Positions 1 to 9,388 of a stretch of DNA of 59,085 bases are shown in pieces; positions within the stretch are counted from its first letter, which is position 1; each line of letters begins with the position of its first letter. The position numbers and the translations under genes were made by a program. The DNA lies in the NCBI GenBank assembly GCA_016715765.1, contig JADJZJ010000022.1:1-59085 (forward strand), written 5' to 3'. The notes beneath the pieces were generated by a model. That model worked only from the letters and a program-made list of their open reading frames with translations. It was not told the origin of the DNA and searched no databases. The stretch is from Opitutaceae bacterium. Its GTDB lineage: Bacteria > Verrucomicrobiota > Verrucomicrobiia > Opitutales > Opitutaceae.

Positions 1-206
1 TTTTGCTACCGCCCGCGTCCGCCGCTAATAAACGCCAAATGACGCGCATCGTGCTTCCGCTGCCCGACGGACAGGCACAGGGTGGCTGGGCTCATCGGTC
101 ATTGAACAGCCCGCCGTTCCATTTGGACGGCGTCGCCACGGGGTGATTGGCCCGGATATTTCCGCTGCTGCGCCCGACCGGTGCACATCCGGCCGGCATT
201 CATTTT

Positions 207-1628
207 ATGTCACATCCGGTAATCATTCAGGGCGGCATGGGGGTGGCGGTTTCCGACTGGAACCTGGCCAACGCGGTCTCGCGTCTGGGCGCGCTGGGCG
301 TCGTCTCGGGCACGGCGCTGGCCGGCGTGCTCGCGCGGCGGCTGCAGGCGGGCGATCCCGCGGGCACGATGCGTCGCGCCCTGGAAAAGTTTCCCATTCC
401 GGCTGTCGCCGAGCGCATCCTCGCCCGCTATCACATTCCCGGCGGCAAACCGTCCGAGGCTCCGTTCAAGTCGGTGCCCGTGCCCGGCCTGCAACCGGGA
501 CCGGCCCTGACCGAGCTGACCGTGGCGGCGAACTTCGTCGAAGTCTTCCTCGCCAAGGCCGGACACAACGGCCTGGTGGGCATCAATCTCCTGGAAAAAA
601 TCCAACTCCCGACGATGGCCTCGCTTTACGGGGCGATGCTGGCCCGCGTCGACTATGTGCTGATGGGCGCCGGCATCCCGCGCGCCATTCCGGGCCTGCT
701 CGACCGCCTCGCGGCGGGCGAACCCGCGGAGCAGAAGATCGACGTCGACGGCGCCCAGGCGGGTGAAGAGCACACCGTCCGTTTTGATCCGGCGGCCTTC
801 TTCGAGGGCGCGGCACCGCGCCTGTCGCGCCCGCTGTTCCTCGCCATCGTCGCCTCCGCCACGCTGGCCATGACCCTGGCCCGCAAGTCGAGCGGCCACG
901 TGGACGGCTTCGTGGTCGAGTGCGAACTCGCCGGCGGCCACAACGCCCCGCCCCGCGGCCAGATGCAACTCAGCGCCGGCGGCGAGCCGGTCTACGGTCC
1001 GCGCGACGTGCCGGAACTCGCGAAGATCCGCGACCTCGGCCTGCCCTTCTGGCTGGCGGGCAGCTATGCCAGCCCGGAAAAACTGGCGGAGGCCCAAAGC
1101 CTCGGTGCCGTGGGCATCCAGGTCGGCACCGCCTTCGCCTTCTGCGACGAATCCGGCATCGAGCCCGGCCTCAAGCGCCGCATGATCCAGGCCAGCCGCG
1201 CGGGCACGGCCCGGGTGTTCACCGATCCGGCGGCCTCGCCCACGGGATTTCCGTTCAAGGTGGCGGACCTGCCGGGCACGCTCTCGGATCCGGCGGTCTT
1301 TGCCGCCCGGGATAAAATCTGTGACCTCGGTTACCTCCGACAACCCTACCGTCAACCCGATGGCCGCGTCGGCTATCGCTGCGCCGCGGAACCCGTCGAG
1401 GACTATGTGCGCAAGGGCGGCAACGCTGCCGACACCGTCGGTCGAAAATGCCTCTGCAACGGCCTCATGGCCACCGCGGGCCTCGCCCAGGTGCACGACG
1501 GCCGGCCCGAGCCGGCGATCGTGACCGCCGGCAACGAGGTGGTGGACCTCATCCGCCTCCTCCCCAACGGCGACAACCGCTACGCCGCAGCCGACGTGCT
1601 CAACTACCTGCAGGGCACGACGGCTTGA
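207..1628 (+). CDS. Nitronate monooxygenase / 2-nitropropane dioxygenase family flavoprotein
   Basis: A 473-residue FMN-dependent TIM-barrel protein. The N-terminus IIQGGMGVAVSDWNLANAV is the family's glycine-rich start. The barrel core has GHNGLVGINLL near residues 120-130, the flavin-side AGGHNAPPRG motif carrying the usual histidine near 245, and GSYASPEKLAEAQSLGAVGIQVGT near 285-310, where phosphate binding is expected. Related enzymes oxidise nitronates or act as PfaD-type enoyl reductases, and the substrate cannot be told here. It is about 100 residues longer than typical nitronate monooxygenases because of a long insert and tail. I chose ATG 207 over the upstream TTG at 147 because the conserved sequence begins directly after it. 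It stands alone, with no operon partner on this strand. Confidence 0.85.
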   Translation: MSHPVIIQGGMGVAVSDWNLANAVSRLGALGVVSGTALAGVLARRLQAGDPAGTMRRALEKFPIPAVAERILARYHIPGGKPSEAPFKSVPVPGLQPGPALTELTVAANFVEVFLAKAGHNGLVGINLLEKIQLPTMASLYGAMLARVDYVLMGAGIPRAIPGLLDRLAAGEPAEQKIDVDGAQAGEEHTVRFDPAAFFEGAAPRLSRPLFLAIVASATLAMTLARKSSGHVDGFVVECELAGGHNAPPRGQMQLSAGGEPVYGPRDVPELAKIRDLGLPFWLAGSYASPEKLAEAQSLGAVGIQVGTAFAFCDESGIEPGLKRRMIQASRAGTARVFTDPAASPTGFPFKVADLPGTLSDPAVFAARDKICDLGYLRQPYRQPDGRVGYRCAAEPVEDYVRKGGNAADTVGRKCLCNGLMATAGLAQVHDGRPEPAIVTAGNEVVDLIRLLPNGDNRYAAADVLNYLQGTTA

Positions 1629-1934
1629 TGTCGGGGGAATGGGGCTGGCGGGCCGCGGGGCGGCTGTTGCGTGGCGTCGGCGGTCGGCCCGTTTGGCGGG
1701 CTGGGGCTCGGTCCGGCTTCTTGAAACGCCCGCGGGCGCCGGCGTGCGCCCCGGTGTGCGCGCGCGGTGCGCCGCGGCGCTCCGCGTCGGGCTGGCGTGC
1801 CGCGGCCGCCGGTGTCCGGGCTCCGGACCGGCCGGCGGCGTCGCTCGCCGGTTGCCGCGGGCGGAACCCCCTGGTCGGTGCGCCCCCGGCCATTCCCGCG
1901 GCACCCACGGGCGGGGGCGGCATTCGGACGTGCA

Positions 1935-2158
1935 AACACACGCGTGTCGACCAGGACCTCCCGGAGTTCCTTCTCCAGGCCTGGTGCGACGAGGGGAGGA
2001 ACCGGCGGGGGGTGCGAGTCGGACAGAGGACGGGGCCTTTCCTGCGGGGTGAAAACCCGAATTCATGTCGGACCCGCCTCGAAAGCCTTGGCCGAGGTGC
2101 AGCGCGGCGCAGGGGCGGCGGGAATCTGGCCGCGTTCGGTGAGGGTGCTCTCGTTCAT
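1935..2158 (-). pseudogene. Decayed AbrB/MazE-type antitoxin, possibly followed by the first residues of a PIN toxin
   Basis: Reading leftward from ATG 2158 gives MNESTLTERGQIP, the diagnostic start of AbrB/SpoVT antitoxins (usually TLTERGQISVPAALR). The reading then breaks. The expected continuation is split over two other frames as a CAALHLGQGFR-like stretch, and the frame closes at a TGA after about 31 codons. Further on another frame reads GLEKELREVLVDTRVFA. This resembles an antitoxin tail running into VDT, the usual opening of a VapC PIN domain, but no PIN domain follows. I read this as the remnant of a VapBC-type pair. The antitoxin start is fairly clear and the toxin part is weak. The rest of the 1629-2349 gap is very GC-rich and holds no convincing gene apart from the repeat at 2207-2300. 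Confidence 0.45.
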
Positions 2159-2206
2159 GCCCGCAAACCTCATCATGTAGATTCATCATGTCAAGCCGCT
2201 GACCTC

Positions 2207-2300
2207 GTAGCGCGGTGCTTCAGCCCGCGCCTGGACCTCTACGCCGGGATTTTGACGTCGACGAACCAGTGCCGGCTGAAGCTCGGCACCACGCCAGGGG
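2207..2300. repeat. REP-like inverted pair (single family member)
   Basis: GTAGCGCGGTGCTTCAGCC at 2207 is matched in inverted orientation by GGCTGAAGCTCGGCACCACG near 2274-2293. Both arms contain the core GCTTCAGCC/GGCTGAAGC, and the left arm has the 5' GTAG of REP elements. No second copy of this family was seen in the window. Confidence 0.55.
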
Positions 2301-2349
2301 GCAGAGCAGATAATTACGAATGAGCCGTAGACTCTGCCGCCGCCCTACC

Positions 2350-3108
2350 TCACCGCGCCACCACCACAAACGCCGGCGAGCCCGGCCCGACCGGACTGCG
2401 GTCGAAATCGCCGTGGATCATCACGTCCGCGAACCCCGCGCGATGCAGCAAGTGCTCGAGTTCGTAGCGCCAGAACCAGCGCATGGTGAAGGCCACCGTG
2501 GTCTCCAGCGGCGCTCCGGCCGCGCGCTCCTCGACATAACGCATGGTCACATTGATGACCTGCCGGACACGATCGCGCGTCACGGTGGCATAGCGTTTTA
2601 CTTCCCGGCCGCCGATTTGAAACGTCAGGTCCAGCTCCTCCGGATCCGCCTCCTGGGCCATTTTCGCCAACTTGGGATTGAACACATCGAAGGCAAATTT
2701 TCCGCCCGGCGCGAGGTGGGCGCGCACCCGCGCGAGGCAGGCGAGTTGCTGCTCCACCTCATCCAGATGCTGAAAGGCGCGAAACGCGGAGTAGATCAGC
2801 GGAAAGCGCCGGCCGGGCAGGTCGAACGATTCCATGCGCGCACAGGCGAGGGCGACCGCCTCCGCACCCGGCTTGCGGCGAAATTCCTCCAACATGGCGG
2901 GGGAAGCATCCAGGCCCGTGCAGGCGATACCCCGCGCCGCGATCGGCAACAACACCCGGCCCGTCCCGCAACCCAGTTCCAGCACCGGCCCGCCGCAATC
3001 GCTGGCCAGCGATTGGTAGAACGCCGCATCCGGCCCCAGTGTCGGCACCGCACCATAGGCCCCGTCGTAATACCGCGCCGTGGACTCATAGGTGTGGTCG
3101 GTGCTCAT
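2350..3108 (-). CDS. Class I SAM-dependent methyltransferase
   Basis: A 252-residue cytoplasmic methyltransferase of the Rossmann type. Motif I is VLELGCGTGRVLL near residues 40-52, followed by the acidic strand end in CTGLDASPAML. The post-motif YSAFRAFQHL marks the catalytic pocket of Methyltransf_25/11-like enzymes. The C-terminal half carries strands typical of small-molecule methyltransferases. The substrate is unknown. The start ATG 3108 is followed at once by a conserved-looking STARYYDGAYG segment, so the N-terminus is probably right. It is transcribed away from pyruvate carboxylase across a gap full of repeats, with no partner gene. Confidence 0.85.
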   Translation of the reverse strand: MSTDHTYESTARYYDGAYGAVPTLGPDAAFYQSLASDCGGPVLELGCGTGRVLLPIAARGIACTGLDASPAMLEEFRRKPGAEAVALACARMESFDLPGRRFPLIYSAFRAFQHLDEVEQQLACLARVRAHLAPGGKFAFDVFNPKLAKMAQEADPEELDLTFQIGGREVKRYATVTRDRVRQVINVTMRYVEERAAGAPLETTVAFTMRWFWRYELEHLLHRAGFADVMIHGDFDRSPVGPGSPAFVVVAR

Positions 3109-3198
3109 GGCTGTGGGTGATAGAGTTAGGGCAGATGACGGGCAAGAGTTTCGCCGACGTTGTCAGGGGAGCATCTTCAGCGCCAAAGGGCGCGCCCC

Positions 3199-3334
3199 AT
3201 AACAGCCTGGGGTACCACCCCAGGACTAGTCATGCCCAACCCACCCAAGGGCTGAAGGCCCGATCCATGGTCCGGGCTTACAGCTCTCGGCGGGGGAGGG
3301 AATCGTGACCTGGGGTTTCACCCCAGGCTGTTAT
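3199..3334. repeat. Family J inverted pair (AACAGCCTGGGGT)
   Basis: ATAACAGCCTGGGGT at 3199 and ACCCCAGGCTGTTAT ending at 3334 form outer arms. Each arm is itself a short hairpin (CCTGGGGT...ACCCCAGG). About 84 bases lie between them. It fills the first part of the 579-base gap between the methyltransferase and pyc. Confidence 0.7.
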
Positions 3335-3429
3335 GGCAGGGGGCCGTTGATCCGGTGTGTTGGTGCGGGCGGGTGTTTCGGCGGGTCCGATGGGCCCGGT
3401 GTGATGTTGGCCGTTAGGCCTGGTGATTT

Positions 3430-3540
3430 GGGTAGAGCCCGGCGTCCCTCCTTCGCCGGGCCTACGGAGGGCGGGCCCCGACGGGCGGTGTTGGACATGC
3501 GCACGCCGAACCGGCCCGCCGGGGACGTCGGGCCCTACCC
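3430..3540. repeat. REP-A pair carrying the M micro-module
   Basis: The outer arms read GGTAGAGCCCGGCG at 3431 and CGTCGGGCCCTACCC ending at 3540. Inside the left REP the apex is replaced by CCTTCGCCGGGCCTACGGA. This is the reverse complement of the M module found in other repeat families at 19315, 25857 and 54890. Confidence 0.65.
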
Positions 3541-3568
3541 ACAGAAACCGTTGCTCCGGGTTTTTAAC

Positions 3569-3666
3569 CTCTTTCTCTTTCCTCTTTATCTTTCTCTTTC
3601 GTCAGGACCGAGGACCGATGGACGCCGAACGGGAGAAAGATTAAGATTAAGATTAAGAGAAAGATT
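3569..3666. repeat. Family E inverted repeat without ORF
   Basis: Pyrimidine-rich CCTCTTTCTCTTTCCTCTT on the left faces purine-rich GATTAAGATTAAGAGAAAG on the right across a loop near 3600-3634. The loop resembles, in reverse complement, that of the E element at 41955-42055. It ends just beyond the 3' end of pyc. Confidence 0.65.
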
Positions 3667-3687
3667 CGGGCGCGGGCGCGCCCGGGT

Positions 3688-6600
3688 TTACACCGGCCTC
3701 AGCTTCACGATCAGATCCTTCGCCTCGACCGTGTCTCCAACCGCAGCGTGGAGTTCGGTGACGACGGCGTCGACGGGGGCGTAGACGGACGTCTGCATTT
3801 TCATCGCCTCCATCATGAAGAGGCGGTCGCCCTTCGCGACCTTGGCGCCGACGGAGGCGGACAATGTGGCGATGAGGCCCGGAATCGGAGCGGCCACCTG
3901 CAGCGGGTCGGCGAGGTCGGCCTTCGGGCGCGACTTGGCCGTGGCGGCGACGCTCTTGTCGAGGATGAAGACCTCGCGGGTGATGCCGTTGAGCTCGTAC
4001 GTCACCGGCCGGCGACCGTCCTTGTCGGGCTCACCGATGCTGACGAGGCGGATGATGAGGGTCTTGCCCTCCTCGATCTCGACGGAGATCTCCTCGCGCG
4101 GGGTGAGGCCGTAGTAGTAGGCGGGCGTCGGCAGGACGCTGACGTCGCCGTACTCGCGCTGGTGCTTGGCAAACTCGGCGAAGACCGCCGGATACATGAG
4201 GTGCGAGTAGAATTCGTCGTCGGTCGGCTCGCGGCGCAGCTTGGCCGTGAGTTCGCCGCGAAGCTTGGCGAGCGTGGCCGCATCGGCTGCGGCGTCAGTC
4301 TTGGCGCGCTTCTTCTTCGCGGCGACAGCAGCCTGGTACCTGGCCTGCGCCTCCTTGAAGCGCTTCTCGCCGAGCACGGCGCGCCAGACGGGCACCGGCC
4401 AGCCGCCGTCGGGCCAGCCGAGGCCGCCCATGAGCATGTCGATCACGCTCTCGGGGAACGGGGTCTCGCCCGGGGGCAGATTGACCACGTCGGCGGGGTG
4501 GATGCCGCGCGAGAAAAGGAAGAGGGCCATGTCGCCGACAACCTTCGACGACGGCGTGACCTTCACGATGTCGCCGAAGAGCTGGTTCACCTCGGCATAG
4601 GCGCGGGCGATCTCGGGCCAGCGGTGCGCGACGCCCATCGAGGCGGCCTGCTCCTTGAGGTTGGTGTACTGGCCGCCGGGCATCTCGTGGAGATAGACCT
4701 CGGCGCTGCCGGTCTTCGGCGCGGTGTCGAAGGGCGTGTAGTAATGCCGCACGTTTTCCCAGTAGTCGGAAAACTGGTTGAGGCGGTCGAGGTCGAGCCC
4801 GGTGTCGCGCGGGGTGTGCTGGAGCGCGGCGACGACGGAGTTGAGGTTGGGCTGGGCGGTGCTGCCCGACATGGACGCGGTGGCGAGGTCCACGATGTCC
4901 ACGCCCGCATCGGCCGCGCGCAGGACGGAGGCCGCGGCGATGCCGCTGGTGTCGTGCGTGTGGAAGTGCACGGGGAGGCCGACCTCCTCCTTGAGGGTCT
5001 TGACGAGCTTGTGCGCGGCGTAGGGGCGGCAGAGGCCGGCCATGTCCTTGATGGCGAGGACGTGCGCGCCCATGCGCTCGAGCTCCTTGGCGAGCTTGAC
5101 GTAGTACTTGAGCGAGAACTTGTCGCGGCGCTCGTCGAGGATGTCGCCCGAGTAGCAGACGGCGGCCTCGCAGACGGCGTGCGTGTCGTGCACCGCCTCC
5201 ATGGCGACGCGGAGGTTCGGGAGGTAGTTGAGCGAGTCGAAGATGCGGAAGATGTCCATGCCGCTGGCCGCGGCGTGCTTCACGAAGCCGGCGACGACCG
5301 CGTCGGGGTAGTTCGTGTACCCGACGGCGTTGGCGCCGCGAAGGAGCATCTGGAAGCAGATGTTGGGCACCTTGGCGCGCAGGTGGCGCAGGCGCTCCCA
5401 GGGGTCCTCGTTGAGGAAGCGCATCGCGGTGTCGAAGGTCGCGCCGCCCCACATCTCGAGGGAGTAGAGCTCGGGCGCACGGCGCGCGAGGGCGCCGGCG
5501 CAGGCCAGCATGTCGTAGCTGCGCACGCGGGTGGCCATGAGCGACTGGTGGGCGTCGCGGAAGGTGGTGTCGGTGACGAGCAGGCGCTTCTGCTTGAGGG
5601 TCCACGCGGCGAATTCCTTCGGGCCGACCTTGAGCAGGAGGTCGCGCGTGCCGAGCGGCGGCGTGCTGCGGTCGTCCTGGCCGGGGGCGGCGACGGCGGT
5701 GAAGGGCTTGGCGGGGCGGTAGCCCTTGGCGTGGGGGTTGCCGTTGACGCTGACGTTGCCGAGGAAGGTGAGGAGCTTGGTGGCGCGGTCGCGGCGGGGC
5801 TTGAAGGTGAAGAGCTCAGGCGACGTGTCGATGAGCGTCGTCGTGGCCTCGCCGGCGCGGAAGAGCGGGTGGGCGATGACGTTTTCGATGAACGGGATGT
5901 TGGTCTTCACGCCGCGGATGCGGAACTCGCTCAGCACGCGGCGGGCGCGGTTCATCGCGATCTCGTAGGTCGGGCCGCTGGTGATGCTCTTCACGAGCAG
6001 CGAGTCGTAGAACGGCGTGATGACGGCGCCGGCGAAGCCCATGCCGCCGTCGAGGCGCACGCCGAAGCCGCCCGGCGAGCGGTAGGCGAGGATGCGGCCG
6101 TAGTCGGGGACGAACTTGTTCTCGGGGTCCTCGGTGGTGATGCGGCACTGGATGGCGTAGCCGTGGCGCGGGACGTCGGCCTGCAGCGGCATGCCGACCT
6201 CCGGCGAGTGCAGCGCATGGCCCTGCGCGATGAGGATCTGGGCGCGGACGAGGTCGAGGCCGGTGATGACCTCGGTGACGGTGTGCTCGACCTGGATGCG
6301 CGGGTTCATCTCGATGAAGAACCACTCGTGGCGGTCGAGGTCGTAGAGGAATTCGACGGTGCCGGCGTTGTCGTAGCGGATGGCACGGGCGAGCTTGGCG
6401 GCGGCCTCGCAGAGCTCGGAGACAACCTTGTCGGGCAGACCGAAGCTGGGGGCGACCTCGACGACCTTCTGGTGGCGGCGCTGGACGGAGCAGTCGCGCT
6501 CGTGGAGGTGGATGACGTTGCCGTGCTTGTCGCCGAGGATCTGGACCTCGATGTGCTTGGCGCGCGGGATGTATTTCTCGAGGAAGACGGCGGGGTTGCC

Positions 6601-7165
6601 GAACGCGCGGCCGGCCTCGCCCTGGGCCTCGTCGAGGAGGTTGGCGAGATCGGCCGCCTGGTGCACGACGCGCATGCCGCGGCCGCCGCCGCCGAAGGCC
6701 GCCTTGATGATGAGGGGGAAGCCGATCTCCTTCGCAATTTTCAGCGCCTCGGCGCGGTCGGTCACGGGTTCCTCGGTGCCGGGGAGCACGGGCACGCCGA
6801 CCTTTTGCGCGAGGGCGCGGGCGGCGGTCTTGTCGCCCATCATGTCGAGGAGCTCGGAGCGCGGGCCGACGAAGATGATGCCGGCCTCCTCGCAGGCGCG
6901 GGCGAAGTTGGCGTTCTCGGAAAGGAAGCCGTAGCCGGGGTGGATGGCATCGATGCCCTTGTCCTTGGCGACGCCGATGATCGACGGGATGTCGAGGTAG
7001 GCGGCGACCGGGCCCGTGGCCGTGGCCGATCTGGTAGGACTCGTCGGCCTTGTAGCGGTGGATGCAGAAGCGGTCCTCCTGCGCGAAGACGGCGACGGTG
7101 CGCAGGCCGAGCTCGGTGCCGGCACGGAAGATGCGCACGGCGATCTCGCTGCGGTTGGCGGCCAT
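3688..7165 (-). CDS. pyc: Pyruvate carboxylase, single frameshift near 7012
   Basis: ATP-driven, biotin-dependent carboxylation of pyruvate to oxaloacetate, the main anaplerotic step. The chain is about 1159 codons, the usual one-polypeptide length. From the N-terminus: biotin carboxylase (MAANRSEIAVRIFRAGTELG, ATP-grasp GGGGRGM, ERDCSVQRRHQKVVEVAPS, EMNPRIQVEHTVTE), then the carboxyltransferase barrel (TFRDAHQSLMATRVRSYDM and LEMWGGATFDTAMRFL), then the biotinyl domain with the acceptor lysine in MEAMKMQ. The first 47 or so residues, up to SYQIGHGHGP, are in a different frame from the rest, which resumes as VAAYLDIP. One extra base in the GGGCCCGG run near 7010-7016 explains it. No in-frame start precedes ATG 7165 before a stop, although homologues usually have several residues before this point. 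A second error upstream is therefore possible. Confidence 0.9.
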
Positions 7166-7301
7166 GACCTTGCGGGATCGGCCGGAGGGAGGAGCCGGAG
7201 GAGGTGGTGTGGGAGGATGTCACAGTGGGGGCGTTAGCGGCGGTCATCTGTAGGAGGGCAGGCGTCAGTCGCCAAGGAGAACCTGCGTGGGAGACAAAAT
7301 T

Positions 7302-7486
7302 TTAACCACGGATTACACGGATGGCACGGATAAGAATCCAGGTTGTTGAATTTTGGTAGGGCCCGACCTCCGGGCGGGCCGCGAGGGGTATCGCGCACGC
7401 CGAACTGGCCCGCCGGGGACGTCGGGCCCTACCCATATGATAGGTTTTAAGTTCTTATCCGTGCCATCCGTGTAATCCGTGGTTAA
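7302..7486. repeat. D1 inverted repeat with perfect 35-bp arms, enclosing a REP-A pair
   Basis: The arms at 7302-7336 and 7452-7486 are exact reverse complements (start TTAACCACGGATTACACGG, end GGCACGGATAAGAA). A complete REP-A pair lies inside at 7355-7434. The 401-base gap between pyc and the next gene (7166-7567) holds this element and the REP-C pair at 7498, with no gene. Confidence 0.8.
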
Positions 7487-7497
7487 GATTGGGTTTG

Positions 7498-7590
7498 GTT
7501 AAAAGTAGGGCAGGTCTCTGACCTGCCCCGAAACGCCCCACCGCGGATTAGACATTAGAATGGCAGGTCACAGACCTGCCCCACTTTTAA
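7498..7590. repeat. REP-C pair overlapping the 3' end of the YkgJ-like gene
   Basis: GTAGGGCAGGTCTCTGACC from 7505 and GGTCACAGACCTGCCCCAC ending at 7584 form the two REPs. Both are extended outward by matching AAAA/TTTT stretches. The right REP lies inside the neighbouring gene's last codons and contributes its stop codon. Confidence 0.75.
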
Positions 7591-7909
7591 CCCGACCTGC
7601 TTTGGCCGATAACTCGCCGAGGCATTCGGGGGAGCCACGGGCTAAGTCACGGCAGATCTGGGGGCGGGTGGCGTAAACGGTGCAGAAGAATTGCACGGCT
7701 CCGTCCGGCCCCGAACGCAGTTCGAGCGCGGCGCAGTGACCCGCGTTCATTCGCATGTAGGCACGGTGGCCAATGAAATGGGCCACCCGCTCCGCGGCCG
7801 GACCGAGCCGCGACCAATCGTCGCCCGTGAGCCGCACGAAGGTCGGCAGCATCGAGTGACAGCACACCCCGCAGGCAAGGCAGCCGGCCGGGGGTGGAAC
7901 GGGGTTCAT
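7568..7909 (-). CDS. YkgJ-family cysteine-cluster protein
   Basis: A 113-residue protein with the spaced cysteines of the YkgJ/CxxCxxCC family (GCLACGVCCHSMLP near residues 8-21, then a later cysteine in QFFCTVYATRPQICRDL). The family is thought to bind a metal or an iron-sulphur cluster, and its biochemical role is unknown. I start it at ATG 7909, directly before the cysteine motif, not at 7975. The last residues, RVKSGAGL, and the TGA stop are encoded by the REP-C repeat. The native C-terminus has evidently been replaced or trimmed by repeat insertion. Confidence 0.75.
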   Translation of the reverse strand: MNPVPPPAGCLACGVCCHSMLPTFVRLTGDDWSRLGPAAERVAHFIGHRAYMRMNAGHCAALELRSGPDGAVQFFCTVYATRPQICRDLARGSPECLGELSAKAGRVKSGAGL

Positions 7910-7983
7910 GGCGCCGGTGAGCTTGGAGGTTGTGGGACGGGGCTCAATGCCAAGGAGCGGCGGCAAAGCCCGCAATACTGACG

Positions 7984-8214
7984 GGAACGCTAATCTGCGC
8001 TTATCTTCGCTAATCCGGACGCTGAGAGTTGAACCGCGAAGATCACGAAGACTCGCGAAGGTGCCCCAGGTTCATCGGTAGGCAGCCCGCTTGCGGGCGC
8101 AGTTCGAGCGTCCGCAAGCGGACTGCCTACACAATCCCTCATCGTCCCTTCGCGTTCTTGTATGTCCAATTGCATGGTTCAGCATCAGCGCTGATTAGCG
8201 AAGATTAGCGTTCC
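7984..8214. repeat. Triple-nested inverted repeats
   Basis: There are three concentric pairs. The outer arms are GGAACGCTAATC (7984) and GATTAGCGTTCC (ending 8214), with further TTCGCTAATC/GATTAGCGAA matches. The middle arms are CGCGAAGATCACGAAG (8035) and CTTCGCGTTCTTG (ending 8160). The inner pair is a REP-type GTAGGCAGCCCGCTTGCGG (8078) facing CCGCAAGCGGACTGCCTAC (ending 8130). They fill the whole gap upstream of the DapA-like gene. Confidence 0.7.
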
Positions 8215-8224
8215 AATCAGTGGT

Positions 8225-9220
8225 TTGGCCGTGGACCTGCGCAAGCGCAGGCCCCACTCCACCTCCGGTGATGACAATTGGGCGTTGTTCTCCAAGCTGG
8301 GCCCGTCCCCCGCTTCCAATTTGAACCCGAACCCATCCCCTGCCGCGATTCTCGCCACCGCCGTGGTCCCCTGGACCGAGCACCTTGAATTCGATGAGGA
8401 GCGGTTCTGCCGGCAGGTGCAGACCATCGCCCGCGGACTGACGCGGCACATCTACATCTTCGGCACGGCGGGCGAAGGCTATGCCGTGACGGAAACGCAA
8501 TTCGACCGGATCGCCGCGACCTTCTGGCGCTCGGCCCAAGAGAATGAGGTCTCGCCCATGCTCGGGATCATCTCGTTATCCCTGCCCACGGTCATCGAGC
8601 GCATCGGTCGCGGCCACGCCCTCGGGTTCCGCACCTTCCAGCTTTCGCTGCCCGCCTGGGGCGCGCTCAACGACCGCGAGGTGGACGCGTTTTTTGCCGA
8701 GACCTGCGGACGTTTTCCCGACTGCCAGTTTCATCATTACAACCTGCTGCGCACGAAGCGCCTGCTGACCTCGGTCGAATACCGCCGGCTGGCGGCGTCA
8801 CATCCGAATTTCATCGGCGTCAAATCCAGCGCGGATGATCCGGCCATCGTCGCCGACCTGCTGACGGCGGCACCGCGCCTGCGGTTTTTCTTCACGGAAT
8901 TCGGCCACGCCATCGCCCGGCGCACCCACGACGTCGGCCTGCTGGCCTCGATTTCCACGGTCAATTACGCGCGGGCCAAGGCCTTTGTCGCCGGCGACGA
9001 TGCCCGCCGCGCCGCCGACGTGCCGGAAATGCGCGCCATGGTTGCCGCGCTGTTCAAGCTGTCGACCAACCGTTTCCATATCGACGGGGCGTACGACAAG
9101 ATGCTGTTCCGCGTCAGCGACCGCGACTTTCCCCTGCGCCTGCTCCCGCCGTATGTCGCCGCCACCGAGGAGGACTTCGCGCAATTCCTGGCGGCCATGC
9201 CGGCCGGCTGGCGGGGCTGA
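8225..9220 (+). CDS. Dihydrodipicolinate synthase (DapA) family aldolase/lyase
   Basis: A class I aldolase TIM barrel. It shows GTAGEGYAVTETQ (the family's GTTGE pyruvate-carboxylate motif) near residue 80, HYN in the region of the family tyrosine, and the Schiff-base lysine at about residue 200 in FIGVKSSADD. The enzyme class splits or forms 2-keto acids (sugar acids, sialic acid, dipicolinate precursor). The substrate is unknown, and the next gene suggests carbohydrate breakdown. The fold starts around AILATAVVPW (residue 42). The first 40 residues are low-complexity, begin at a TTG and touch the upstream repeat, so TTG 8285 or 8321 may be the real start. No ATG is available in frame. Confidence 0.75.
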   Translation: MAVDLRKRRPHSTSGDDNWALFSKLGPSPASNLNPNPSPAAILATAVVPWTEHLEFDEERFCRQVQTIARGLTRHIYIFGTAGEGYAVTETQFDRIAATFWRSAQENEVSPMLGIISLSLPTVIERIGRGHALGFRTFQLSLPAWGALNDREVDAFFAETCGRFPDCQFHHYNLLRTKRLLTSVEYRRLAASHPNFIGVKSSADDPAIVADLLTAAPRLRFFFTEFGHAIARRTHDVGLLASISTVNYARAKAFVAGDDARRAADVPEMRAMVAALFKLSTNRFHIDGAYDKMLFRVSDRDFPLRLLPPYVAATEEDFAQFLAAMPAGWRG

Positions 9221-9267
9221 ATCGCTTGCAAGCAAGAGCGTGTCTTCAAAGCACTCGTACCCACCTG

Positions 9268-9365
9268 TTTGTCATTCTGAACGAAGTGAAGAATCCAGTG
9301 AACGACAGTCGAGGGCCTCGATAAGCGCCCACTGGATTCTTCGCTACGCTCAGAATGACAATCAT
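9268..9365. repeat. Family I inverted pair (GTCATTCTGAACGAAG)
   Basis: TTTGTCATTCTGAACGAAG at 9268 followed by TGAAGAATCCAGTG is answered by CACTGGATTCTTCG and CTCAGAATGACAATCAT ending at 9365. The loop is about 30 bases. It lies between the DapA-like gene and the next gene, which it may link or insulate. Confidence 0.75.
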
Positions 9366-9388
9366 AATTTAGTCCAGACCCACACCCC

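Noticed and set aside
210..7167. Very long open frames antisense to the flavoprotein (210-2189) and to pyc (3748-7167), and similar ones at 28086-30263, 41907-43586, 44543-46153 and 57548-59080
   Set aside because: They lie opposite well-supported genes. Their translations are Arg/Ala/Gly/His-rich with no motifs, as expected for antisense frames in GC-rich DNA.
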